The translations under genes were made by a program, and so were the position numbers. A stretch of DNA of 5,536 nucleotides from Puniceicoccales bacterium (GTDB taxonomy: Bacteria > Verrucomicrobiota > Verrucomicrobiia > Opitutales > JAIRLM01): assembly GCA_031281635.1 (NCBI GenBank), contig JAITFC010000012.1:1-5536 (forward strand). The letters run 5' to 3'. Shown here piece by piece: positions 1 to 5,536 of this stretch (position 1 is the stretch's first letter; the number at the start of each line of letters is the position of its first letter). The notes under the pieces are model-generated. The model was not told the origin of the DNA, searched no databases, and was given only the letters and a program-made list of their open reading frames with translations.

Positions 1-277
1 AGCGTGATATGAGGTAAATTCCCATGGGAACGACGGTTATGCTGGATAGTATGACGCAAACGATGTCTGCCACCTTGGCCCGCAGAGGTATGTGTGGAGT
101 GCGGACGAGTTGCCAAAAAACCATAGCGGACACGTCGTGGTCGATCTGTCGCAGCGTTTCTTGATCGCGGGCCTGTGCATATTTAGTAGTGTCTGTTGGA
201 TTAAGATTTTCCACAGCTGTGCTTCTTAGAAGATTGCAGCACGTTGCCGAAAAAGCAAGAAAAAAACGCCGAAGCAT
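1..277 (-). CDS. Unrecognised membrane protein, N-terminal 92 residues (3' end outside window)
   Basis: An open frame begins with ATG at 277 and stays open for 92 codons to the left edge. An in-frame TAA lies at 292-290, just upstream, so this is the first possible ATG. The protein begins with two arginines followed by a hydrophobic stretch (residues 5-17, FFLAFSATCCNLL), like a signal peptide or signal anchor. A polar, charged stretch follows (about 22-50), then a clear hydrophobic segment at about 69-90 that should span the membrane. The Cys pair at 13-14 lacks a proper lipobox (Ser at -3, Thr at -1 of C13). No Shine-Dalgarno sequence is visible; the leader is A/T-rich. It starts 40 bases after the tilS stop on the same strand, so the two are probably co-transcribed. 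It does not look like FtsH or Hpt, which often follow tilS. I do not recognise the family, and the missing C-terminal part prevents any functional call. Confidence 0.6.
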   Translation of the reverse strand, partial: MLRRFFLAFSATCCNLLRSTAVENLNPTDTTKYAQARDQETLRQIDHDVSAMVFWQLVRTPHIPLRAKVADIVCVILSSITVVPMGIYLISR

Positions 278-317
278 TTGATAAAATTTTTACAATCACG
301 TAATTCGGAAAAACTCT

Positions 318-1265
318 CTATGAAAGCATTATTTTGCATCCGTCACAGATACATTGTACGGAAGTATTAATAGCCACGCAACAAGGCTGTTGCGTTTGCA
401 CATGACGCAGAAAAATTTCCATTTGTTCTCGGCCGATGACATGGCCGTGGTGACTGAAAAAAAGATGCAATGTGCGCCGCAAAATTGCTTTCGGCGCATC
501 TTGGAGAGGAGCCAGAGCCAGTTGCCGGCCGCTTTGAGCCCTCTCAAGCAGTTGTTCGCTCAGTGTGCCAAGCGCTTCCGCGTCTTCGAGTAGCAGAACA
601 CGTGTCCGCAAAATTGATGCCTCAAAATTGCGTTCCGGTTCGAACGTTTTCCAGAGAGGCAGAAGCTCCAGACGCACGCGATTGCGCGTGTGATCCAACT
701 GGCCGTTCGTTTCGTCTTTGCACCACTCTTGGCCAATGGCGCGCAAATAGTTAGCCAAATCAACCTTGGAAATATTCAGCAGCGGTTTCAGATGGATGAT
801 GCCGCCGCGGAAACATTGCCGTTCTCGCGGGGCCACCAAACCTTCCAGTGACGAGCCGCGAGCCAGTCGCAGAAGCAGCGTTTCCAGCACGTCGTCTCTC
901 TGATGGGCGGTAAGCAGGTATGGCGTAGATAATTCTGCCAGCATCCCGTGAAAGAATGACATGCGATGGTGGCGCAGCGCGGCCTCATTGCAATTGGCGG
1001 CATTTTGTAAGTACCCGCAGTGAAAAAACACATGTAGTTGCGCGCAAAGATCTTCAACAAAAATTCGATCCCGTTTGGACGTAGTGGGGCGCACGCCGTG
1101 GTCAAAGTGGAGCACGTGTAGACGGTCGCGTTGCAGATCGCTGTCGCACAATAATCGCAGCAAGGCAACGGAATCCGAGCCACCGGAACATGCAACGCAA
1201 ATTACTGCGGAAGAACATCTTAAAACAGAAATAACCGAAGGCGATAGGAATGGAGATGTAGCCAT
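318..1265 (-). CDS. tilS: tRNA(Ile)-lysidine synthetase TilS, short form
   Basis: TilS is a cytoplasmic N-type ATP pyrophosphatase that adenylates C34 of the CAU-anticodon tRNA(Ile) and attaches lysine. The resulting lysidine changes decoding from AUG to AUA, and the enzyme is normally essential. In the 315-residue product I see the PP-loop SGGSDS at 27-32, FDHGVR at 54-59 (family VDHGLR), AHQRDDVLET at about 120-129 (family HHxDDQxET, with Val for Gln), RGSSLEGL at 136-143, and the DETN...HTRNRVR block at 184-198 followed by LLPLW. The length resembles the short bacterial forms (about 310-320 residues, as in Aquifex) rather than the roughly 430 residues of E. coli, so the far C-terminal domain is reduced or absent. 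I chose ATG 1265 because it puts the PP-loop at the usual distance from the N terminus. An in-frame ATG at 1370 would add 35 basic, hydrophobic residues not typical of the family. Function is secure; the start is less so. Confidence 0.95.
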   Translation of the reverse strand: MATSPFLSPSVISVLRCSSAVICVACSGGSDSVALLRLLCDSDLQRDRLHVLHFDHGVRPTTSKRDRIFVEDLCAQLHVFFHCGYLQNAANCNEAALRHHRMSFFHGMLAELSTPYLLTAHQRDDVLETLLLRLARGSSLEGLVAPRERQCFRGGIIHLKPLLNISKVDLANYLRAIGQEWCKDETNGQLDHTRNRVRLELLPLWKTFEPERNFEASILRTRVLLLEDAEALGTLSEQLLERAQSGRQLALAPLQDAPKAILRRTLHLFFSHHGHVIGREQMEIFLRHVQTQQPCCVAINTSVQCICDGCKIMLS

Positions 1266-1447
1266 GAATCGCACATTTTCTTCGAAAAATTTTCGACAAA
1301 GGCAAGTCCGCTTCCGCCACACCCTGAAGAAATTAAAAATTTTCAAACGATATGATTTATGAAAAGGCATATTTCATTGTCATTCGCGATGTAAAATTTT
1401 TTTTATTTTTTCTTGCATCTGCGGAATATGTGTGCGCGAATAGTGCC
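1266..1447. promoter_or_regulatory. Divergent AT-rich intergenic region between tilS and the large gene
   Basis: This stretch separates the preferred starts of two divergent genes and should contain both promoters. It is richer in A/T than the flanking genes. It has three A-tract/T-tract junctions (AAAATTTT at 1286-1293, 1336-1343 and within 1394-1405), which favour intrinsic curvature. Possible elements are only approximate: TAAAAT at 1392-1397 resembles a -10 box for the plus-strand gene, but I find no good -35 at the right distance. On the minus strand, TTTACA (about 1399-1394) could be a -35 for tilS, followed about 16-17 bases later by AT-rich sequence. If the upstream starts (1352 for the large gene, 1370 for tilS) are used, the two genes overlap at their 5' ends and this region is coding. 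Confidence 0.4.
1282..1296. repeat. 15-base perfect palindrome upstream of tilS
   Basis: TCGAAAAATTTTCGA is two 7-base arms, TCGAAAA and TTTTCGA, around a single central base. It lies 16 bases upstream of the preferred tilS ATG, so it would fall in the tilS leader or core promoter. Such a site could bind a dimeric repressor or form a small hairpin in the tilS mRNA. The low-complexity A/T centre means it could also be chance, as AAATTT tracts are common across the window. Confidence 0.35.
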
Positions 1448-4400
1448 ATGAGTAATGTCAGTAATGATGGCAATCAACACATTGCCAACAGAGAAATAGG
1501 TGTTGCAAACAACCAACCAGCGAGGACACCGTCAATTTTTTGCAGGATTATAATTACATTTTTTCGAGGAGTTAAAGGTGTCTTAATCCAAATATGGTGT
1601 GGAACTAAGCGGATCAATCCCCGGCTATGGGTCCTCATTATTCCGGCAGGGGTGGCGCTTTTTGGCCTGATTCCTATGCCAGCAAGTATTGTCATCGCAA
1701 TCGTCTTTCTCATTTTTCTATACTGGTTTGGCAGGGATCGTGATCGGCAGACCGTTGAGGCCGTTGCCCAAGATGTGGCTAACGACATTGCGGCATCCCT
1801 ATTCGATGACGACGGATTGTTCGGCGATTCAATGGCTCCACTCGGTAATTTTGCGCTTCCGGAGCCCACTCCTCCTTTTCTGGACGGAGTGAATTTCGGT
1901 GATGATTTTCTTAACCCCATATTGTTCGCAGCTGGTGCACCGTCTGCAGATGCACCCCCTAAAGATGACGGCACTGGCCCTGACGGCGGATCGTCAGAAG
2001 AAATTTCTAATTTCCTAGAAGGTTTGACCCGCGACGCGGTTGCAAACCTCTTCCTGGAAACGTTTCTCGCGCCGGATCTTGGAGGTTCTGAACGCAGACC
2101 ACTGCCTATTGCACACCTTAGGCCATCGGAGGTTCCCAGCACAAAATTGGAAGTTTCAGGGACAGAAAGCCGCGCGGAGATGGATGCGCTGCAAGACATT
2201 ACGCCGCATCCTTTGCAAAAACCAGCCGCGCTGGACTCATTTACCGCCAAGCCGACTGTGCCATCGGCCGCGGAATCTCCCGCCGTTGCTGCCGCTGTCG
2301 AAGTCGCCTGTGGAGCCATTGCCGGGAATGTCGGTGATATTCCAAAGATTTTTACGTTGGGCAATAGTCTCAGCTCCTTGCAAAGGAGCGAACGTGCCGT
2401 TCCCGTTGGAGACGCCGATGCATGGGATAGCGGCTCTTTGGGAACAGTGGGTGGTGATTTTGTGCAAAAACGTACTGCGCTGGACTCATTTACCGCGATA
2501 ACACGCCCACAAGGACCAGTTACAAACACGGCCCAGGCATGGGCGGCATGCGTTTCGCTGGACGTTACTCTTCCACCAAGTCGCGCCGTTTGCGTTCTAA
2601 GCCATGCATTTACTACAGTAAACATGCCTCCCGTCTTGGATTCTGACAGTCGTCCTAATGCAGAAGATGTCGCTGTAATGTCTGCCAAGAAAATCGCGGA
2701 CGGTGTGGTGCTAGATCCTGTGGAAGTAGCCAAGCTGCCACCGCCACCTCCTCATCTGCCCGCGCAGCAAAGGGTGGGATTATTGTATGAAAGTTTGCAC
2801 AATAAAATACGCGAAACACATGAAGTGAGAATTCGCTTTCGAAATGACACAACTCGCAAGAGTCGGATCGATGCGGCTAAGAGGAGTGGAACATTTTTGG
2901 CGCTGCCGCACAAGGGGAGATGCATAGTTAACGGAATATGCTTAGGCTCCTTGGAAGAAGTTCCGAGAGAGATTTGGGAAGAGGCTAGGAGACTTGTTTT
3001 CGAAACGCCAATACCAGCAGATGTGAAGATCTATGGAGAATGGTTCCCGAATGTAGTGGAAATTCGCAATTTAAAAAGATATTGCAGCAGCGAGCTGTTT
3101 ACGTCTTTCAGTTTGAGAGCGGATTTTAACATGGTAGTAAGCCCGTTCCCGACGTTACAAATTCTAATTTCTGGTGCGATAAATACATTAAATTGCACAT
3201 CACTTGCTGAATTAACACCTCCAGGAAGCGCAGTGAAAAGAATCGAAATTCCTTCCGTTGGGGAGCTTCAAATAGAGGGTCCACTATTCCAGGATAATTG
3301 GGATATACACATCGACAAATGTGAGCTAGTCTTCGATCCGCAGCTTAATGAACCAACGATTATTTATCTAGATCGGCCGCTAGTAATCGCACAATCTGCT
3401 AAAGTTACAATTTCCGCAAGTGCGGAGAGTTTTTCCGCTTCCTCTCCTTCACAACCTTTTTGCGCTCCTAGGCAGGCATTATTGCAGAGAACGCAGTTTG
3501 ACTCTTCCGTATACGAGTGGACCTTCAAACAGCCGAGAGTCACATTCCAAGACTGCAAATTCCCACAGGTTGCTTCCCCTGCACGTCACGGGACGCTTTT
3601 ACTCCATACCCCTATATTGCAAGTAAAAAGTCTTCCTGCAAAATTTGCGAAACCCATTCCTTCTCCTCCGACATCTCCGGCAACCCCCGAAGCAGAGCCT
3701 CCCGAGCCAATCGCACTGCCCGCGGCTCTTGGTTCCCCGAAAATTTTCTGCATAGGATCGCCTGCCGGTCCAGAAGGTGCACTGCCGGCAATCGCAGCGC
3801 TTTCCCATGCGGCTGGAAAAATCATTCTAATTTCGCGATACTTGGGCGGATATAAAATTGTCGATGCAAATCTACATTTTCCAGATGCAACGGAGGTGCA
3901 AATCGATAACCCAAACCTCAGCAAACTGGACCTAAGTAATTGTCCCAAATGCAATAAGATTGTTTTTTGGGCGTGTGCCAATGAAGTGGAAATCTCTGCG
4001 AAAAGTACGAAACTCAACATCTATTTTAACAACAAATGCGATAGTCGTACAACGGTTGGGGTACAGGGACCGATCACGGTAGGGTTGACGAAAAATGCAA
4101 TGACACGGGTTGATTTTTGTTTTGTTGGCTGTCAACGACGGATAATTATTGCTTCGGATGCGGTCATTGCGCATGCCAATTTCGTCATGCCGCAATCCTT
4201 TTGGGCGAGTGGTGATTCCGCATGTCAAGTTACTCTAATGGGGCACATTCCCGCGAGCATAACCGTAGAAGGCTATGCATCGCAAAAGACACCCTTACCG
4301 TGCATGGCATTTGGGATGGAGGGTCGTACCGGCGTTATTATCCCCGAAACCGTATGCGAACTTCCTTCGGGTTCCTTTTTCACCAATACTGTTAAAGCCC

Positions 4401-4657
4401 ATCTCCCTGGGAATGTAAGACTGGAAAATTCGCAAGCCGTAAAAAGACTTGACCGTGCAATAGTTTTGAAATCAGATTTTTTTCTGCATCACATGAGAAA
4501 CAGAAATGGAGACTCTTGCACGGATAAGCATAGCATTTTAGATTGGCTCAAGAGTTGCGGATATACGGAGCCGGAGTCAAGAGAAAGAGACTCGCCGACA
4601 GTTACAGGTCGACAAACAATTCCGGTTATGAGAAAAAAAAGAGATGGTAAAAAATAG
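1448..4657 (+). CDS. Large unrecognised membrane-anchored protein with disordered region and repeat-like C-terminal blocks
   Basis: I do not recognise this gene. From ATG 1448 it encodes 1,069 residues (numbering below). Two hydrophobic segments at about 60-75 and 77-94, separated by a Pro-containing turn (IPMPAS), form a membrane hairpin. Basic residues flank it (KRINPR before, GRDRDRQ after), predicting both ends in the cytoplasm. Residues about 125-430 are rich in Ala, Pro, Ser, Asp and Gly with few Tyr, His or Gln, and are probably disordered; a motif QKxxALDSFTA occurs twice there (257-267 and 340-350). A pentaproline at 431-435 precedes a beta-rich block (about 460-730), a second Pro-rich linker (736-761) and another beta-rich block (about 765-1010) containing LRR-like sequence (LDLSNC at 827-832). 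The tail is basic (KKRDGKK). An in-frame ATG at 1352 would add 32 residues with a signal-like FFLFFLASA stretch; I prefer 1448 because it leaves room for promoters, but neither start has a Shine-Dalgarno site. The unbroken frame over 3.2 kb makes it a real gene. Possible roles such as envelope scaffold or secreted/host-interaction protein are inference. Confidence 0.85.
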   Translation: MSNVSNDGNQHIANREIGVANNQPARTPSIFCRIIITFFRGVKGVLIQIWCGTKRINPRLWVLIIPAGVALFGLIPMPASIVIAIVFLIFLYWFGRDRDRQTVEAVAQDVANDIAASLFDDDGLFGDSMAPLGNFALPEPTPPFLDGVNFGDDFLNPILFAAGAPSADAPPKDDGTGPDGGSSEEISNFLEGLTRDAVANLFLETFLAPDLGGSERRPLPIAHLRPSEVPSTKLEVSGTESRAEMDALQDITPHPLQKPAALDSFTAKPTVPSAAESPAVAAAVEVACGAIAGNVGDIPKIFTLGNSLSSLQRSERAVPVGDADAWDSGSLGTVGGDFVQKRTALDSFTAITRPQGPVTNTAQAWAACVSLDVTLPPSRAVCVLSHAFTTVNMPPVLDSDSRPNAEDVAVMSAKKIADGVVLDPVEVAKLPPPPPHLPAQQRVGLLYESLHNKIRETHEVRIRFRNDTTRKSRIDAAKRSGTFLALPHKGRCIVNGICLGSLEEVPREIWEEARRLVFETPIPADVKIYGEWFPNVVEIRNLKRYCSSELFTSFSLRADFNMVVSPFPTLQILISGAINTLNCTSLAELTPPGSAVKRIEIPSVGELQIEGPLFQDNWDIHIDKCELVFDPQLNEPTIIYLDRPLVIAQSAKVTISASAESFSASSPSQPFCAPRQALLQRTQFDSSVYEWTFKQPRVTFQDCKFPQVASPARHGTLLLHTPILQVKSLPAKFAKPIPSPPTSPATPEAEPPEPIALPAALGSPKIFCIGSPAGPEGALPAIAALSHAAGKIILISRYLGGYKIVDANLHFPDATEVQIDNPNLSKLDLSNCPKCNKIVFWACANEVEISAKSTKLNIYFNNKCDSRTTVGVQGPITVGLTKNAMTRVDFCFVGCQRRIIIASDAVIAHANFVMPQSFWASGDSACQVTLMGHIPASITVEGYASQKTPLPCMAFGMEGRTGVIIPETVCELPSGSFFTNTVKAHLPGNVRLENSQAVKRLDRAIVLKSDFFLHHMRNRNGDSCTDKHSILDWLKSCGYTEPESRERDSPTVTGRQTIPVMRKKRDGKK
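2214..2247 (+). repeat. In-frame direct repeat, copy 1 (QKxxALDSFTA)
   Basis: The first copy of a short direct repeat inside the large gene. It begins TGCAAAAAC (2214-2222), has five differing bases, then GCGCTGGACTCATTTACCGC (2228-2247), which is identical base for base to the second copy. It lies in the low-complexity region, and both copies are in the same reading frame. Confidence 0.8.
2463..2496 (+). repeat. In-frame direct repeat, copy 2 (QKxxALDSFTA)
   Basis: The second copy starts exactly 249 bases (83 codons) after the first. The same 9-base and 20-base identical blocks are separated by a five-base variable stretch, which changes the encoded PA to RT. The surrounding sequence does not match obviously between copies, so this is either a recent copy of a short motif or the conserved core of an older, diverged 83-residue repeat. 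Confidence 0.8.
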
Positions 4658-4758
4658 AAAGAGTAGCACATTGTTATAAAGTTTTCATAAACAAGCTCTC
4701 CGTAAAAAGGATTGTATGGAATTTTTACGTTTGCATAAGTTTTATTTTGCTCCCCATC
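4658..4758. other. Convergent intergenic spacer
   Basis: An AT-rich spacer lies between the 3' ends of the large plus-strand gene and the minus-strand pseudouridine synthase gene. Both transcripts should end here. Apart from the hairpin at 4701-4729 I see no gene or RNA in it. Confidence 0.6.
4701..4729. terminator. Possible weak bidirectional terminator hairpin
   Basis: CGTAAAAA at 4701-4708 pairs with TTTTTACG at 4722-4729 across a 13-base loop, giving an 8-base-pair stem. It sits between two convergent genes, where a shared terminator is expected. The stem is A/T-rich and is not followed on the plus strand by a clean T-run (TTTGCATAAGTTTTATTTTG follows), so it would be weak as an intrinsic terminator. 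Rho-dependent ending is equally possible. Confidence 0.35.
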
Positions 4759-5536
4759 TCATCGCAGAGTCAAAAGCTTTGAAAATTTTTCCCATTTGGT
4801 AAAAGTATCTGTGTCAGGAGATACCGCGGAAAAATGGTAAAATTTATCGGAAAGTTTGTAGGAAAATTGTAGCGCGGAGGAATGCAGCTGCAAGTCTCGG
4901 CAACCGGTGGCAGCAATAAACGCCCGATTCCACGCAAAATCTCCATAGGTCCTGTCGCCGACGATTGGCATGCGGCGGCGGGCGCATTGGACGCGCAATT
5001 GATGCGTCTTCCCGGTAATTGGGCATAACTGCAACAGCGCGATATGAAAGTCATTTACCCGGCGGTCCTCGCAAAAAACAACGTCGGTAAGTGCCAATTC
5101 TTTGCCGGAAATTTTTGTGCGCACAAATTTTTCAACTTTTTCCTTCCGAAGTGGATCCGCCCACCGTTCCTTGGAAAAATTGCGGTCGAAACGCACAAAC
5201 GCGTGGTAAATTTTTCGGACAGTTCTTTCAAAAAATGCAGCACGCACAGCCTTGGCAACGGATTGTTGCAGTGCGAGAAGTAAAAGTCCGCCCGTGGCAC
5301 CGTCTAGTCGATTGAGCAGATAGCAAAGGGACATTTCCTTGCCATCAAACAATTTGTAACAGCGCAACTTGGCATCATATGGTGCGCGAATCAGCGCGCG
5401 ATCGTCCGCGACCTCCCCATTCGGGTGAGAAATAACGGCAGCCGGCTTCTCAATGGCAACCAGACCATTGGCATCGCAATGCACAACCACCGCGTTCGCG
5501 TGCAGAAATTTACGCAAGACCGCGATGGCACCATCC
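4759..5536 (-). CDS. RluA-family RNA pseudouridine synthase (5' end probably outside window)
   Basis: RluA-family enzymes convert specific uridines in rRNA or tRNA to pseudouridine; the target here cannot be read from sequence. Counting from the in-frame TTG at 5517 (252 residues), I see the opening motif GLVAIEKPAAVISHP (18-32; family LLVVNKPAGLLVHP), the catalytic block NRLDGATGGLLLLA (69-82) with the nucleophilic Asp at 72, then TGKTHQLRVQ (168-177), MPIVGDRTYGD (183-193) and a LQLHSSALQF block (209-218). All core motifs are in family order. The usual HRLDxxTSG is here NRLDGATGG. The frame stays open upstream of TTG 5517 to the window edge (reading DGAIAV), and there is no Shine-Dalgarno site before the TTG, so the true start may lie beyond the window. 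No S4 domain is visible in the part present. The gene ends in TGA, convergent with the large gene. The family call is firm; the subfamily is not. Confidence 0.9.
   Translation of the reverse strand, partial: DGAIAVLRKFLHANAVVVHCDANGLVAIEKPAAVISHPNGEVADDRALIRAPYDAKLRCYKLFDGKEMSLCYLLNRLDGATGGLLLLALQQSVAKAVRAAFFERTVRKIYHAFVRFDRNFSKERWADPLRKEKVEKFVRTKISGKELALTDVVFCEDRRVNDFHIALLQLCPITGKTHQLRVQCARRRMPIVGDRTYGDFAWNRAFIAATGCRDLQLHSSALQFSYKLSDKFYHFSAVSPDTDTFTKWEKFSKLLTLR

Noticed and set aside
470..754. Plus-strand open frame of 94 codons opposite tilS
   Set aside because: It lies fully antisense to the conserved TilS motifs, has no recognisable domain, and is one of several overlapping short frames in this region.
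788..1195. Minus-strand 135-codon frame in another register of tilS
   Set aside because: It is same-strand, out of frame with intact TilS motifs, and Cys/Thr-rich without family signal; an out-of-frame shadow, not a frameshifted copy.
3586..4020. Minus-strand 144-codon open frame opposite the second Pro-rich linker
   Set aside because: Its Gly/Ala/Ser-rich composition mirrors the proline-rich sense codons; no domain or start signal was seen.
4681..4692. GTTTTCATAAAC mini-hairpin after the stop of the large gene
   Set aside because: A four-base-pair stem is too short to call a terminator; the 4701-4729 stem is the better candidate.
5114..5127. Perfect 14-base palindrome TTTGTGCGCACAAA, flanked on both sides by A/T-rich tracts
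   Set aside because: It lies well inside the pseudouridine synthase gene and encodes ordinary family sequence (around FVRTK); a regulatory role there is unlikely without genome-wide recurrence.
1..5536. CRISPR array, tRNA/rRNA genes, insertion sequence ends, riboswitches
   Set aside because: I saw no regularly spaced repeats, no cloverleaf or rRNA sequence, no transposase or terminal inverted repeats, and no riboswitch core on either strand.

Overview
The window holds two recognisable RNA-modification genes, one large unrecognised gene, and the start of a fourth gene that runs off the left edge. From left to right: (1) the 5' part of an unrecognised membrane-protein gene on the minus strand (277 down to 1); (2) tilS, tRNA(Ile)-lysidine synthetase, minus strand, 40 bases upstream of it and probably in the same operon; (3) an AT-rich divergent intergenic region of about 180 bases; (4) a very long plus-strand gene (1448-4657, or from 1352) for a protein of about 1,070 residues; (5) a 101-base convergent spacer with a weak hairpin; (6) an RluA-family pseudouridine synthase on the minus strand, open to the right edge.

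The organism is a bacterium of intermediate GC. TilS is of the short type without the long C-terminal extension. No start in the window has a clear Shine-Dalgarno sequence. AAATTT-type tracts are common, both between and within genes. A Gram-negative lineage such as Verrucomicrobiota/Chlamydiota is my best guess, but this is weak inference from style alone; no marker here fixes the phylum.

TilS and the RluA-like enzyme are housekeeping genes: one makes lysidine at C34 of the AUA-reading tRNA(Ile), the other isomerises uridines in rRNA or tRNA. The large gene between them is the unusual element. It encodes a paired transmembrane hairpin near the N terminus, about 300 residues of Ala/Pro/Ser/Asp-rich probably disordered sequence, a pentaproline, and two blocks of beta-rich, weakly leucine-rich-repeat-like sequence separated by a second Pro-rich linker. 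It resembles no family I can name. Its layout (membrane anchor, long linker, repeat-like interaction domain) would suit a surface, envelope or host-interaction protein, but that is inference only.
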